A stretch of 64,000 bases of DNA from positions 124,001-188,000 of the forward strand of contig NZ_BBIU01000011.1 in the NCBI RefSeq assembly GCF_000730645.1, given 5' to 3'. The notes below the pieces were generated by a model. The model was not told the DNA's origin, searched no databases, and saw only the letters and a list, made by a program, of their open reading frames with translations. Each line of letters begins with the position of its first letter. Position 1 is the first letter of the stretch. Source of the DNA: Pseudomonas parafulva NBRC 16636 = DSM 17004 (GTDB lineage Bacteria > Pseudomonadota > Gammaproteobacteria > Pseudomonadales > Pseudomonadaceae). Position numbers and translations under genes: made by a program. This document shows, piece by piece, positions 30,443 to 42,300 of this stretch.

Positions 30443-33034
30443 ATGTCTTCACGTAAATTCGGCCTGAACCTGGTTGTGGTCCTGGCCATCGCCGCGTTGT
30501 TCACCGGCTTCTGGGCGCTGATCAACCGCCCTGTTTCGGCGCCTGCGTGGCCTGAGCAGATCTCCGGTTTCTCCTACTCGCCGTTCCGCCTGGGGGAGAG
30601 CCCGCAGAAAGGCCAGTACCCCGACGACAACGAGATGCGCCAGGACCTGGAGCAGTTGAGCAAGCTAACCGACAGCATTCGTATCTACACGGTGGAAGGC
30701 ACCCAGGCCGATATTCCGAAGCTGGCCGAGGAGTTTGGCCTGCGGGTCACCTTGGGCATCTGGATCAGCCCTGACCTGGAGCGCAACGAGCGGGAAATCG
30801 CCACCGCCATTGAGCTGGCCAATACCTCGCGCAGCGTCGTGCGTGTGGTGGTCGGCAACGAGGCGTTGTTCCGCGAAGAGGTCACCCCGGAAAACCTGAT
30901 CAAGTACCTGGACCGGGTGCGCGCTGCCGTTAAAGTGCCGGTGACCACCAGTGAACAGTGGCACATCTGGAAGCAGAACCCGCAGCTGGCCAAGCATGTC
31001 GACCTGATTGCCGCGCACATCCTGCCGTACTGGGAATTCGTGCCCATGAAGGACTCGGTGGCATTCGTGCTGGACCGGGCCCGTGAGCTCAAGCACCAGT
31101 TCCCACGCAAACCCCTGCTGCTGTCAGAGGTCGGTTGGCCCAGCAATGGCCGCATGCGCGGTGGCGCCGACGCCACCCAGGCCGACCAGGCGATCTACCT
31201 GCGCACCCTGGTCAACACCCTCAACCGTCGAGGCTTCAACTACTTTGTCATCGAGGCCTATGACCAGCCGTGGAAAGCCAGTGACGAGGGGTCGGTAGGC
31301 GCCTACTGGGGCGTGTTTAACGCCGAGCGCCAGCAGAAATTCAACTTCGAGGGCCCGGTGGTGGCGATCCCGCAGTGGCGCGCCTTGGCGGTGGCCTCGG
31401 TGGTGCTGGCACTGATCGCCTTGATGGTGCTGTTCATCGACGGCTCTGCCTTGCGCCAGCGGGGGCGCACTTTCCTCACCTTCATCACCTTCCTGTGCGG
31501 GTCGGTGCTGGTGTGGATTGCCTACGACTACAGCCAGCAATACAGCACCTGGTTCAGTTTGACGGTAGGCGTGCTGCTGGCCCTCGGGGCGCTGGGCGTA
31601 TTCATCGTGCTGCTTACCGAAGCCCACGAATTGGCCGAGGCGGTGTGGATCCACAAACGCCGCCGCGAGTTCCTGCCGGTGCAGGGCGACAGCCCCTACC
31701 GGCCCAAGGTCTCGGTGCATGTGCCGTGTTACAACGAACCGCCAGAGATGGTCAAACAGACCCTCGATGCCCTTGCCGCACTGGACTACCCCGACTACGA
31801 AGTGCTGGTGATCGACAACAACACCAAGGACCCGGCTGTGTGGGAGCCGCTGAAGGCCCACTGTGAAAAGCTCGGCGAACGTTTCAGGTTTTTCCACGTG
31901 GCACCGCTTGCCGGTTTCAAGGGCGGCGCCCTGAACTACCTGATTCCGCACACGGCCAAGGACGCCGAAGTGATTGCCGTGATCGACTCGGACTACTGCG
32001 TGGACCGCAACTGGCTCAAGCACATGGTGCCGCACTTCGCCGACCCGAAGATTGCCGTGGTGCAATCACCCCAGGACTACCGCGACCAGCACGAGAGCGC
32101 GTTCAAGAAGCTGTGCTACAGCGAGTACAAAGGCTTTTTCCACATTGGCATGGTCACCCGCAACGACCGGGACGCCATCATCCAGCATGGCACCATGACC
32201 ATGACCCGGCGCAGTGTGCTGGACGAACTGGGCTGGGCCGAATGGTGCATCTGCGAGGACGCCGAACTGGGCCTGCGGGTCTTCGAAAAAGGCCTTTCGG
32301 CAGCCTATGCCCACAACAGCTACGGCAAGGGCCTGATGCCCGACACCTTCATCGACTTCAAGAAGCAGCGGTTCCGCTGGGCCTATGGGGCCATCCAGAT
32401 CATCAAGCACCACGCGGGCGCCCTGCTGCGCGGCAAGGGCAGCGAACTGACACGCGGCCAGCGCTACCACTTTTTGGCCGGCTGGCTGCCCTGGATCGCC
32501 GATGGCATGAACATCTTCTTCACCGTCGGCGCGCTGCTGTGGTCGGCGGCCATGATCATCGTGCCGCACCGGGTGGACCCGCCGCTGATGATCTTCGCCA
32601 TCCCGCCGCTGGCGCTGTTCTTCTTCAAGGTGGGCAAGATCATCTTCCTGTATCGCCGCGCAGTCGGGGTTGACCTCAAGGACGCCTTCGCCGCCGCGCT
32701 GGCCGGGCTGGCGCTGTCGCACACCATCGCCAAGGCCGTGCTGTATGGCTTCTTCACCAGCAGCATGCCGTTCTTCCGCACGCCAAAGAACGCCGACAGC
32801 CATGGGTTGCTGGTGGCCATTTCCGAGGCACGGGAGGAGCTGTTCATCATGGTACTGTTGTGGGGCGCAGCCTTGGGCATCTACCTGGTGCAAGGGCTGC
32901 CAAGCTCGGACATGCGCTTCTGGGTGGCGATGTTGTTAGTGCAGTCGCTGCCGTATCTGGCGGCGCTGGTGATGGCGTTTCTCTCGTCGCTGCCCAAGCC
33001 GGAGGAGAAGGCCGTGCAGGCGCAGCAAGGTTGA
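30443..33034 (+). CDS. ndvB: Membrane GH17–GT2 beta-glucan synthase/transglycosylase
   Basis: The 863-residue protein has an N-terminal membrane helix, a periplasmic GH17 domain (about 35-295) with VVGNEALFRE and LLLSEVGWPSNG carrying the acid/base and nucleophile Glu, membrane helices, a GT2 domain with VIDSDYC and KQRFRWAYG (QxxRW), and further C-terminal helices. This is the domain order of the Pseudomonas NdvB-type cyclic beta-1,3-glucan enzyme. In P. aeruginosa ndvB is also next to dapE. It is not a classical MdoH. Confidence 0.88.
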   Translation: MSSRKFGLNLVVVLAIAALFTGFWALINRPVSAPAWPEQISGFSYSPFRLGESPQKGQYPDDNEMRQDLEQLSKLTDSIRIYTVEGTQADIPKLAEEFGLRVTLGIWISPDLERNEREIATAIELANTSRSVVRVVVGNEALFREEVTPENLIKYLDRVRAAVKVPVTTSEQWHIWKQNPQLAKHVDLIAAHILPYWEFVPMKDSVAFVLDRARELKHQFPRKPLLLSEVGWPSNGRMRGGADATQADQAIYLRTLVNTLNRRGFNYFVIEAYDQPWKASDEGSVGAYWGVFNAERQQKFNFEGPVVAIPQWRALAVASVVLALIALMVLFIDGSALRQRGRTFLTFITFLCGSVLVWIAYDYSQQYSTWFSLTVGVLLALGALGVFIVLLTEAHELAEAVWIHKRRREFLPVQGDSPYRPKVSVHVPCYNEPPEMVKQTLDALAALDYPDYEVLVIDNNTKDPAVWEPLKAHCEKLGERFRFFHVAPLAGFKGGALNYLIPHTAKDAEVIAVIDSDYCVDRNWLKHMVPHFADPKIAVVQSPQDYRDQHESAFKKLCYSEYKGFFHIGMVTRNDRDAIIQHGTMTMTRRSVLDELGWAEWCICEDAELGLRVFEKGLSAAYAHNSYGKGLMPDTFIDFKKQRFRWAYGAIQIIKHHAGALLRGKGSELTRGQRYHFLAGWLPWIADGMNIFFTVGALLWSAAMIIVPHRVDPPLMIFAIPPLALFFFKVGKIIFLYRRAVGVDLKDAFAAALAGLALSHTIAKAVLYGFFTSSMPFFRTPKNADSHGLLVAISEAREELFIMVLLWGAALGIYLVQGLPSSDMRFWVAMLLVQSLPYLAALVMAFLSSLPKPEEKAVQAQQG

Positions 33035-33040
33035 GATTGG

Positions 33041-33057
33041 GGGCTGTTTTGCAGCCC
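33041..33057 (+). repeat. Intergenic hairpin, REP-like
   Basis: GGGCTG-ttttg-CAGCCC is followed by a CGCCGCAGttCGTCG stretch. A close relative lies at 39270–39288, so it is one copy of a dispersed intergenic element. Confidence 0.6.
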
Positions 33058-33174
33058 GGTCGCCGCAGTTCGTCGTCACGACGGGCCGAGGCGATCGGGC
33101 AGTGAAGGCTGACACCATTTGATATAAGATAACGGCCCTCAGATTTCCCCGCCTTGCCTTGCCCGGAGTTACCC

Positions 33175-34326
33175 ATGACGGCCCACGCCGACCTCTCGCC
33201 TACCCTTCAACTGGCCTGCGACCTGATCCGGCGCCCCTCGGTCACCCCCGTTGACGCCGATTGCCAGGCGCAGATGATGCACCGCCTGGGCGCCGTGGGT
33301 TTCCACCTTGAGCCCATGCGCATCGAAGACGTCGACAATTTCTGGGCCACCCACGGCAACCAGGAAGGCCCGGTGCTGTGCTTCGCTGGCCATACCGACG
33401 TGGTGCCGACCGGGCCAGTGCAGCAATGGCAGCATGAACCGTTCGATGCATTGATCGATGCTGACGGCATGCTTTGCGGCCGGGGTGCTGCCGACATGAA
33501 GGGCAGCCTGGCCTGCATGGTGATCGCCAGCGAACGCTTCGTGCAGGACTACCCGAACCACCGCGGCAAGGTGGCCTTCCTGATCACCAGCGACGAAGAA
33601 GGCCCGGCCCACCACGGCACCAAGGCGGTGGTCGAGCGCCTGCAGGCGCGCAACGAGCGCCTGGACTGGTGCATCGTCGGCGAGCCGTCCAGCACCCGCC
33701 TGCTGGGCGACGTGGTGAAAAACGGCCGGCGCGGCTCGCTCGGTGCCAAGCTGACCGTGCGCGGCAAGCAAGGCCATGTGGCCTACCCACACCTGGCGCG
33801 TAACCCCATTCACCTGGCCGCACCGGCACTGGCGGAGCTGGCCGCCGAGCACTGGGACGAGGGCAATGCCTTCTTTCCGCCCACCAGCTTCCAGATCTCC
33901 AACCTCAATTCCGGCACTGGTGCCACCAACGTGGTGCCGGGCGAACTCCACGCCCTGTTCAACTTCCGTTTTTCCACCGAATCCACGGTAGAAGGCCTGC
34001 AAGCGCGGGTAGCGGCGATTCTCGACAAGCACCAGTTGGACTGGTCGGTGGAGTGGGCACTGTCGGGGCTGCCGTTCCTCACTGAGCCAGGCGAGCTGCT
34101 CGACGCCGTGGCGGCCAGCATCAAGGGCGTCACCGGCCGTGACACCGTGCCCTCCACCAGCGGCGGCACCTCGGATGGCCGTTTCATTGCCACCATGGGC
34201 ACCCAGGTGGTGGAGCTCGGCCCGGTCAACGCGACCATCCACCAGGTCGACGAGCGAATCCTGGCCAGCGACCTCGACCTGCTGACCGAGATCTATTACC
34301 ACACCCTGGTAAGGTTGCTGGCCTGA
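33175..34326 (+). CDS. dapE: Succinyl-diaminopimelate desuccinylase
   Basis: The 383-residue zinc peptidase-fold enzyme of lysine synthesis has a metal-site His in [11 protein letters not shown], a central Asp in [12 protein letters not shown], and the catalytic Glu pair in ITSDEEGPA. The lid domain lies at about 180-290, and [10 protein letters not shown] and the final HQVDE follow. It acts two steps after DapD. The ATG overlapping GAGTTACCC is used; an earlier in-frame codon exists. Confidence 0.96.
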   Translation: MTAHADLSPTLQLACDLIRRPSVTPVDADCQAQMMHRLGAVGFHLEPMRIEDVDNFWATHGNQEGPVLCFAGHTDVVPTGPVQQWQHEPFDALIDADGMLCGRGAADMKGSLACMVIASERFVQDYPNHRGKVAFLITSDEEGPAHHGTKAVVERLQARNERLDWCIVGEPSSTRLLGDVVKNGRRGSLGAKLTVRGKQGHVAYPHLARNPIHLAAPALAELAAEHWDEGNAFFPPTSFQISNLNSGTGATNVVPGELHALFNFRFSTESTVEGLQARVAAILDKHQLDWSVEWALSGLPFLTEPGELLDAVAASIKGVTGRDTVPSTSGGTSDGRFIATMGTQVVELGPVNATIHQVDERILASDLDLLTEIYYHTLVRLLA

Positions 34327-35138
34327 TGCTCACCTGCCCACTCTGCCAGGCGCCGCTCAGCCAGCTGGACAATGGCGTGGTATGCCCTGCCGGGCATCGC
34401 TTCGACCGCGCCCGCCAAGGCTACCTGAACCTGCTGCCAGTGCAGCACAAGAACAGCCGTGACCCGGGTGACAACCAGGCCATGGTCGAAGCCCGACGCA
34501 ACTTCCTCGACGCCGGCCACTATGCGCCGGTCGCCAAACGCCTGGCGGAGCTGGCCAGCGAGCGGCAACCCGGCGCCTGGCTGGATATCGGCTGTGGCGA
34601 GGGCTACTACACAGCCCAGCTTGCCCAGGCGCTGCCGGATGCCCAGGGCTACGCCCTGGATATCTCCCGTGAAGCGGTAAAGCGGGCGTGCCGGCGTGCC
34701 CCAGCCGTGACCTGGATGGTCGCCAGCATGGCCCGGGTGCCGCTGGCAGACCAAAGCTGCCAGTTCGTGGCCAGCGTGTTCAGCCCGCTGGACTGGGCCG
34801 AAGCAAGGCGCGTACTCAGCCCCGGTGGTGGCCTGATGCGTGTCGGCCCCACCAGCGGCCACCTGATGGAACTGCGCCAGGCGCTTTACGATGAAGTGCG
34901 GCCCTATGCCGACGACAAGCACCTTGGCCTAGTCCCCCCTGGTATGGCTCATGCCCATAGCGAAACCCTGGAGTTCCGCCTGAGCCTGGTTGCCCCCCAG
35001 GCCCGCGCCGACCTGTTGGCCATGACCCCACACGGCTGGCGCGCCAGTGCCGACAAACGTGCGCAGGTGATCGAGCACCCCGCGCCATTCGACGTTACAG
35101 TGTCCATGCGGTACGACTATTTCGTGCGCCAAGACTGA
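34326..35138 (+). CDS. rlmA: 23S rRNA (guanine-745-N1)-methyltransferase
   Basis: The 270-residue protein has an N-terminal zinc ribbon (CPLCQAPLSQLDNGVVCPAG) followed by HRFDRARQGYLNLLP and a class I methyltransferase domain with WLDIGCGEGYYT as the SAM motif. It starts within the dapE stop (TGATG). The family methylates helix 35 of 23S rRNA. Confidence 0.93.
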   Translation: MLTCPLCQAPLSQLDNGVVCPAGHRFDRARQGYLNLLPVQHKNSRDPGDNQAMVEARRNFLDAGHYAPVAKRLAELASERQPGAWLDIGCGEGYYTAQLAQALPDAQGYALDISREAVKRACRRAPAVTWMVASMARVPLADQSCQFVASVFSPLDWAEARRVLSPGGGLMRVGPTSGHLMELRQALYDEVRPYADDKHLGLVPPGMAHAHSETLEFRLSLVAPQARADLLAMTPHGWRASADKRAQVIEHPAPFDVTVSMRYDYFVRQD

Positions 35139-35155
35139 GCACACCCGGAGCCTTC

Positions 35156-35530
35156 ATGCGCCAACCTGATATCGAGATCTACCTGAGGGACGCGGACGTC
35201 GACCACAAGCAGCTTGCCCAGTGGCTGACCCAGGCAATAGCCCCTTGCAGTGACTGGCAGCAGAAAGGCCAGACCTTCAAATGCCAGGCCGGTAACATTC
35301 CGGTCACCTGGTTACCCAAAGCTGTGGGGAAATGGAACAGCCTTTACCTGGAAAGCGACCAGACGCCGTGGGCCGATGATGTGGCCTGCGCCCGCGCTGC
35401 TTTCGCTGCGCTGGGCGTGGAAGTGCGCTGCGCACCGGGCGGCTGGGTAGAGGAAGACGGCGAGGAAGATGCCGACCGGTGGGTGCGCATCAGTGCCGAC
35501 GGTGAAGAAGAAATCACCTGGCGTACCTGA
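35156..35530 (+). CDS. Conserved Pseudomonas protein, unknown
   Basis: This 124-residue acidic protein (MRQPDIEIYLRDADVDHKQL, then GKWNSLYLESDQTPWADDV) is found in the same position in other Pseudomonas. It is probably cotranscribed with rlmA. A small alpha/beta domain is likely; no function is known to me. Confidence 0.8.
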   Translation: MRQPDIEIYLRDADVDHKQLAQWLTQAIAPCSDWQQKGQTFKCQAGNIPVTWLPKAVGKWNSLYLESDQTPWADDVACARAAFAALGVEVRCAPGGWVEEDGEEDADRWVRISADGEEEITWRT

Positions 35531-35611
35531 CTGCACCACGCCTGTCGTGAAGCCTGGCCTGCCGGTCACACCGGCAAGCCCGCTTGCGCCACAAACCCTG
35601 CATTGCGTGGC

Positions 35612-35821
35612 TCAGAGGCCTACCACGTCCTCGGCTTGCAAGCCTTTCTGGCCCTCGATGCAGGCGTATTCCACGCGTTGCCCTTCGACCAGGGTACGAT
35701 GCCCCTCACCGCGGATCGCCCGATAGTGGACAAACACATCCGCGCCCCCCTCGCGCTGAATGAAGCCGTAACCCTTGGCATCGTTGAACCACTTTACATT
35801 CCCAGTCTCACGAGACGACAT
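35612..35821 (-). CDS. Cold-shock-domain protein
   Basis: The 69-residue OB-fold protein has RNP1 as KGYGFIQ and RNP2 as DVFVHYRAI. The replacement of the usual F-x-x-I pattern and the [19 protein letters not shown] tail are like the CapB/CspD-type Pseudomonas paralogues. The roughly 230 bases between it and plsB carry both promoters and a long 5' leader. Confidence 0.93.
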   Translation of the reverse strand: MSSRETGNVKWFNDAKGYGFIQREGGADVFVHYRAIRGEGHRTLVEGQRVEYACIEGQKGLQAEDVVGL

Positions 35822-36052
35822 CTGAACTACTCCGGATTTTTATTGTGAACTTCACCTTGCCGACCCATGAACGCATGCCTGGGTCGACGCCGCTTGGGCG
35901 AATATCCTGCAAGTGGCAGGCCGATTTTATGACCCAGAACAAAAAATTTTGATGACCATGGCGCCGTTCGGCGGTTTTTGCTGAACTTGCGCATATACGG
36001 CAGACTAAATGGCTGAATACCCCTCGAACCCTTCACCCAGGGCACACACCCC

Positions 36053-38539
36053 ATGACCCGTTCCCCCCTGCGCCGCCTGATTTTCGGCGGCCTGCGTCGC
36101 CTGTTGTACCTGTGGGTGCGCTCCGAAACCATCAACCAGTCGTCCCTGAGCCTCAAGCTCGACCGCAGCCGCCCGGTGTTCTATGCCCTGCCCTCTCCGG
36201 CATTGACCGACCTGGTGGTGCTGGACCATGAATGCACCAAGGCCGGGCTGCCACGCCCCGTACTGCCGGTGGCCGTCGGCGGGCTGCATGAACCCGCCGC
36301 GTTCTTCTACCTCACCCCCGAACCCGACTGGCTCGGGCGCCATGACAAAAGCGGCGCCCCCCCCACGCTGGAGCGACTGGTCGCGGCAGTCAGCCAGCAC
36401 CCTGAAGAGGACGCGCAGATCATTCCCGTCAGCGTGTTCTGGGGTCAGACACCTGCCAGCGAGTCGAGCCCGTGGAAGCTGCTGTTCGCCGACAGCTGGG
36501 CCGTGACCGGGCGCCTGCGCCGGCTGCTGACAGTGCTGATTCTGGGGCGCAAGACGCGGGTGCAGTTTTCCGCCCCCATCCACCTGCGCGAACTGGTAGA
36601 GCAGAACAAAGGCCACGAGCGAACCGTACGCCTGGCCCAGCGCCTGATGCGCGTGCATTTTCGCAACCTGCGCACTGCCGTCATCGGGCCGGACATCTCG
36701 CACCGGCGCAACCTGGTCAAAGGCCTGGTGCATGCGCCCCTGGTGCGCCAGGCCATCGCCGAGCAAGCCCAGCGCGAGAACATCCCGCAAGCCAAGGCAG
36801 AAGCCCAGGCCTTGCGTTACGGCAACGAAATCGCCTCGGACTACACCTACACCGCCATACGCTTCCTTGAGGTGGTACTCAGCTGGTTCTGGCACAAGAT
36901 CTATGACGGCATCAAGGTCAACCATATCGAGCAGGTGCAAGGCATCGCGCCGGGTCATGAGGTGATCTACGTGCCCTGCCACCGCAGCCACATCGACTAC
37001 CTGCTGCTGTCGTACCTGTTGTTCCGCAACGGCCTGACGCCGCCCCACGTCGCCGCCGGCATCAACCTGAACATGCCCGTGGTCGGCAACCTGCTGCGCC
37101 GGGGCGGCGCGTTCTTCATGCGCCGCACGTTCAAGGGCAACCCGCTGTACACCGCCGTGTTCAACGAATACCTGCATACGCTCTACACCAAGGGCTTCCC
37201 GGTGGAATACTTCGTCGAAGGCGGGCGCTCACGCACCGGGCGCATGCTGCAGCCCCGCACCGGCATGCTGGCCATTACCTTGCGCAGCTTTTTGCGGTCA
37301 TCCCGTACGCCGATCGTGTTCGTCCCGGTGTACATCGGCTATGAACGCGTGCTCGAGGGCCGCACGTACCTGGGCGAACTGCGCGGCGCCAGCAAGAAAA
37401 AAGAGTCGATATTCGACATCTTCAAGGTGTTCGGCGCACTCCGTCAGCGCTTCGGCCAGGTATCGGTCAACTTCGGCGAACCTATCAAGCTGGCGGGTTT
37501 TCTGGATGAGCAGCAGCCCGGCTGGCGTGAACAGGACCATGCGCCGCAGTTCCGCCCGGCCTGGCTCAACGAAACCACCACCCGCCTGGGCGAAACCGTG
37601 GCTAGGCACCTGAACGGCGCGGCGGCCATCAACCCGGTCAACCTGGTGGCGCTGGCGCTGCTGTCTACCAGCCGCCTGGCGCTGGACGAGCGGGCGCTGG
37701 TTCGCGTGCTCGACCTGTACCTGGCACTGCTGCGCAAAGTGCCCTACTCGCCCCATACCACGCTGCCCGAGGGCGATGGCCAGGCCCTGATCGAACACGT
37801 GCGCGGCATGGACCTGGTGGCCGAGCAGAAGGACGCACTGGGCCGCATCCTTTACCTGGACGAGGGCAACGCGGTACTGATGACGTATTACCGCAACAAT
37901 GTGCTGCATATTTTTGCCCTGCCGGCCCTGCTGGCAAGCTTCTTCCTCAGCAACTCACGGATGAGCCGCGAGCTGCTGGGCCAATATGTGCACGCGCTGT
38001 ACCCCTACCTGCAGGCCGAGCTGTTCTTGCGCTGGTCGCCTGAGCAGTTGGACGAGGCAATTGACCAGTGGCTTGCGGCGCTGGTGGAGCAAGGCCTGCT
38101 ACGCCAGGACAATGACGTGTACATACGCCCGTCGCCCAGCTCGCGACAGTTCGTCTTGCTGACCCTGCTGGCGCGCAGCATCACCCAGACCCTGCAGCGC
38201 TTCTACATGGCCACTTCGCTGCTGCTCAACAGCGGCCAGCACAGTTTGAGCGCCGAAGCCCTGGAAGACCTGTGCGTGATGATGGCCCAGCGGCTGTCGA
38301 TTCTGCATGGCCTGAACGCGCCGGAGTTTTTCGACAAGACGCTGTTCCGCCATTTCATCCAGACCCTCGTCACCCAAGGCGTGCTGCGCGCCGATGGGCA
38401 AGGCAAACTGGGCTATCACGACAAGCTGGGCGACGTGGCCGAAGCGGTGGCCAAACGCGTGCTGTCGGCCGAACTGCGCCTTTCGATCCGCCAGGTGGCA
38501 CTGCACCGCGATGACGGCTTGAGCACCTCGGCGCTGTGA
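36053..38539 (+). CDS. plsB: Glycerol-3-phosphate acyltransferase
   Basis: The 828-residue membrane-associated enzyme carries out the first step of phospholipid synthesis. Acyltransferase block I is [16 protein letters not shown] (HxxxxD), block II is [15 protein letters not shown], block III is [12 protein letters not shown] and block IV is [13 protein letters not shown]. The length agrees with PlsB, and the C-terminal domain is complete. Confidence 0.96.
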   Translation: MTRSPLRRLIFGGLRRLLYLWVRSETINQSSLSLKLDRSRPVFYALPSPALTDLVVLDHECTKAGLPRPVLPVAVGGLHEPAAFFYLTPEPDWLGRHDKSGAPPTLERLVAAVSQHPEEDAQIIPVSVFWGQTPASESSPWKLLFADSWAVTGRLRRLLTVLILGRKTRVQFSAPIHLRELVEQNKGHERTVRLAQRLMRVHFRNLRTAVIGPDISHRRNLVKGLVHAPLVRQAIAEQAQRENIPQAKAEAQALRYGNEIASDYTYTAIRFLEVVLSWFWHKIYDGIKVNHIEQVQGIAPGHEVIYVPCHRSHIDYLLLSYLLFRNGLTPPHVAAGINLNMPVVGNLLRRGGAFFMRRTFKGNPLYTAVFNEYLHTLYTKGFPVEYFVEGGRSRTGRMLQPRTGMLAITLRSFLRSSRTPIVFVPVYIGYERVLEGRTYLGELRGASKKKESIFDIFKVFGALRQRFGQVSVNFGEPIKLAGFLDEQQPGWREQDHAPQFRPAWLNETTTRLGETVARHLNGAAAINPVNLVALALLSTSRLALDERALVRVLDLYLALLRKVPYSPHTTLPEGDGQALIEHVRGMDLVAEQKDALGRILYLDEGNAVLMTYYRNNVLHIFALPALLASFFLSNSRMSRELLGQYVHALYPYLQAELFLRWSPEQLDEAIDQWLAALVEQGLLRQDNDVYIRPSPSSRQFVLLTLLARSITQTLQRFYMATSLLLNSGQHSLSAEALEDLCVMMAQRLSILHGLNAPEFFDKTLFRHFIQTLVTQGVLRADGQGKLGYHDKLGDVAEAVAKRVLSAELRLSIRQVALHRDDGLSTSAL

Positions 38540-38570
38540 ACATTCATTCTCTGTGTAAGGAAAGCCCCCT

Positions 38571-39257
38571 ATGTTGCGTACCCCACTGCGTCTAACCACC
38601 CTGTGCGCCGGCCTGCTGCTGTCGGCCAGCGCCCTGGCGCTGTCTTTGTCCGACCTGAGCCAGAAAGACGCCACCGGCGGCCTCAAGGATGCGCTCACCC
38701 AAGGGGCACAGTTGGCCGTCAAGCAGCTCAGCGCACCCGGCGGTTTCAACAACAACCCTGATGTGCGCATCGAACTGCCCGGCAACCTGGGCAAGGCGGC
38801 CAAGGCCATGAAGATGTTCGGCAAGGGCGAGCAGGTCGAGGCCCTGGAAACCAGCATGAACAAGGCCGCCGAGGCCGCCGTGCCACAGGCGCAGGCAATT
38901 CTGGTCAACGCGGTGAAGAACATGACCGTGACCGACGCCAAGGGCATCCTCAGCGGCGGTGAAGACGCTGCCACCCAGTACCTGAACAAGAGCAGCCGCG
39001 AGCAGATCCGTGCCAAGTTCCTGCCCATCGTCAAGCAAGCCACCGACCAAGTGGGTGTGGTCCAGCAATACAACGCCTTCGCTGCGCAGGCCAAAGGCCT
39101 GGGCCTGGTAAAAAACGACCCCAATATTGAAAGCTACGTGACGGAAAAGGCACTGGACGGCCTGTTCGAGATGATCGGCAAACAAGAGCAGAGCATCCGC
39201 CAGAACCCTGCACAGGCGGCCACCAGCCTGGCCAAGAAGGTGTTTGGCGCACTGTGA
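38571..39257 (+). CDS. DUF4197 exported protein
   Basis: This 228-residue protein has a signal peptide (LCAGLLLSASALALSLSDL). The mature part is helical with NNPDVRIELPGNLGKAAKAM and GILSGGEDAATQYLNKSSRE, as in DUF4197. The function is unknown. It may share the plsB transcript (31-base gap). Confidence 0.88.
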   Translation: MLRTPLRLTTLCAGLLLSASALALSLSDLSQKDATGGLKDALTQGAQLAVKQLSAPGGFNNNPDVRIELPGNLGKAAKAMKMFGKGEQVEALETSMNKAAEAAVPQAQAILVNAVKNMTVTDAKGILSGGEDAATQYLNKSSREQIRAKFLPIVKQATDQVGVVQQYNAFAAQAKGLGLVKNDPNIESYVTEKALDGLFEMIGKQEQSIRQNPAQAATSLAKKVFGAL

Positions 39258-39269
39258 TTCTGAAGTGTC

Positions 39270-39288
39270 GGGGCTGCCTTGCAGCCCC
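39270..39288 (+). repeat. Intergenic hairpin, REP-like
   Basis: GGGGCTGC-ctt-GCAGCCCC is followed by TTCGCCGCAGcgCTTCGTC, closely related to the element after the GH17–GT2 gene. Confidence 0.65.
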
Positions 39289-39330
39289 TTCGCCGCAGCG
39301 CTTCGTCACCACGAACTGCAGCGATGTAGC

Positions 39331-42300
39331 CTAGTCGCTTTTCCTGACCCTGAACCAGGCCGCATACAGCGCTGGCAGAAACAGCAAGGTCAAGGCGGTA
39401 GCCACGATCAGCCCCCCCATGATCGCCACCGCCATCGGCCCGTAGAACACACTGCGCGACAACGGGATCATCGCCAACACGGCCGCCAGCGCAGTCAGCA
39501 CAATGGGGCGGAAGCGTCGCACCGTGGCCTCGATGATTGCTTGCCAACGGCCAAGGCCGGCGGCGATGTCCTGCTCTATCTGATCCACCAGAATCACCGA
39601 ATTGCGCATGATCATCCCCGCCAGGGCAATGGTGCCGAGCATGGCGACGAAGCCGAACGGCTGGCGGAACACCAGCAGGAACAGGGTTACCCCGATCAAC
39701 CCAAGCGGCGCAGTGAGAAACACCATGACCGTGCGCGAGAAACTGCGCAGCTGGATCATCAACAGGCTCAGCACCACCACCACGAACAACGGCATACCCG
39801 CGTTCACCGACTTCTGCCCACGCTCGGCATCCTCGACCGTGCCGCCCACCTCCAGCAGGTAACCCTCGGGCAAGCTGGCCCGGATGCCCTGCAACGTCGG
39901 CTCGATCTGCTTCACCAGGGTCGCGGGTTGCTGCTTGTCGTAGATATCGGCACGCACGGTGACCGTCGGCAAGCGGTTGCGGTGCCAGATGATGCCTTCC
40001 TCGAAGCCATAGGCCAGGGTCGCCACCTGTGACAGCGCCACGCTGTGGCCATTTTCAGTGGGCAAGGCCAGGCTGGCCAGGTTGCCCAGCTCGCCACGCT
40101 CCTGCGCGGTGCCGCGCAACAGAATCTCGATCAGTTCGTTGTCCTCGCGGTACTGGCTGACCGTGGTACCGGTCAGCGAGCTTCGCAGGAAGCTCGACAG
40201 CTGAGCAGTGCTCACGCCCAGTGCCCGCGCGCGGTCCTGGTCAATCTCCAGGAACACCGCCTTGCTGGGCTCTTCCCAATCAAGGTGCACATTGACCACA
40301 TGGGGGTTTTCGCGCACCTTCTCGGCCACCTGCCGTGCCAGCTCGCGTGCGGTCTCGATATGCTCGCCGGTGACCCGAAACTGCACCGGGTAGCCCACAG
40401 GCGGGCCGTTTTCCAGGCGCGTGACCCGGGCGCGGACGTCCGGGAACTGCTGGTCCACGGTATCGATCAGCCAGTTGCGCAGGCGCTCGCGGGCCTCCAT
40501 GGATTCGGCCAGCACCACGAACTGGGCAAAGCTCGGCGCCGGCAGTTGCTGATCCAGCGGCAGGTAGAAGCGCGGCGAGCCGGTGCCCACGTAAGCCACG
40601 TAATTGTCGATGCCCTGCTGCTGGCGCAGCAGCGCTTCGAGCTGCCTCACCTTCTCGGCGGTGTTGGCCAGGGACGCCCCTTCGGCCAGCTTCAGGTCGA
40701 CCATCAGTTCCGGGCGGCCCGATGCGGGGAAGAACTGCTGCGGCACGAAACGGAACAGCAGGATGCTTCCGGCAAAGGCGGCGAGGGTCAGCAGGATCAC
40801 TGTCTTGCGCCGGCGCACGCACCACTCCACCACCCGCCTGACACGCCGATAGAAGGGTGTGGCGTAGGGGTCGGGCGCAAAACCATCCTCGCCATGGCGC
40901 GCTTCACGCTGCCTGGCCAGGTCCGGCAGCAGGCGCTCCCCCAGATACGGTACGAACACCACGGCGGCTACCCACGAAGCCAGCAGGGCGATGGTGACCA
41001 CCTGGAAGATCGAACGGGTGTACTCGCCGGTACTGGAGGCGGCCGTCGCAATGGGCAGAAAACCCGCTGCCGTGATCAGTGTGCCGGTGAGCATCGGGAA
41101 CGCGGTGCTGGTCCAGGCATAGCTGGCGGCCTTGAGGCGGTCGTAGCCCTGCTCCATCTTGATCGCCATCATTTCCACGGCAATGATCGCATCGTCCACC
41201 AGCAGCCCCAACGCCAGCACCAGCGCGCCCAGGGATATCTTGTGCAGGCCGATGCCGAAGTAGTACATGGCAGCGAACGTCATGGCCAGCACCAGCGGGA
41301 TGGCCAGGGCCACCACCAGCCCGGTACGCAGCCCCAGGGAGAAGAAGCTGACCAGCAGCACGATGACCAATGCTTCGATCAGCACCTGGACGAATTCGCC
41401 TACACCGGCTTTCACCGCCGCGGGCTGATCGGAAACCTTGCGCAGCTCCATGCCCGCCGGCAGGCTGCGCGCCAGCCGCTCGAACTCGCTTTCCAGGGCC
41501 TTGCCGAGCACCAGGATGTCGCCGCCGTCCTTCATCGACACGGCCAGGCCAATGGCATCCTCACCCATGAAGCGCATACGCGGCGCGGGGGGGTCGTTGA
41601 AGCCACGCTGCACCTCGGCCACATCGCCAATGCGCAGGGTGCGGTCACCCACGCGCAGGGGAAACTGACGGATCTGCTCGACACTGTCAAAACGCCCACT
41701 TACGCGTAGTTGCAGACGTTCACTGGGCGTTTCGAAGAAGCCTGCGGTGCTGACTGCGTTTTGCTCCTGCAGGGCCTGTTGCACGGCCTGCAGGGGTATC
41801 CCCAACGTGGCCAGCTTGAGGTTGGACAGTTCGATCCAGACCTTTTCGTCCTGCAGGCCGAGCAGCTCGACCTTGCCCACATCCTTCACCCGCTGCAGCT
41901 GAATCTGGATGCGGTCGGCATAGTCCTTGAGCACCGCATAATCGAACCCTTCACCGGTCAGTGCGTAGATATTGCCGAAGGTGGTACCGAACTCGTCATT
42001 GAAAAACGGCCCCTGGATTTCCGGTGGCAGGGTGTGACGAATGTCCGCGACCTTCTTGCGGATCTGGTACCACAACTCAGGGATGTCCTTGGAATGCAGT
42101 GAGTCCCGCGCCATGAAAGTGACCTGTGACTCACCGGGGCGCGAGAACGAGACGATCCGCTCGTACTCGCCGGTTTCCATCAACTTCTTCTCGATGCGCT
42201 CGGTGACTTGCCGCGAAACTTCTTCGGCGGTCGCGCCCGGCCACAGGGTACGGATGACCATGGCCTTGAAGGTAAAGGGCGGATCTTCACTTTGCCCCAG

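Noticed and set aside
40045..41709. 554-codon plus-strand frame
   Set aside because: Antisense to the RND pump; no family features and mirrored codon bias.
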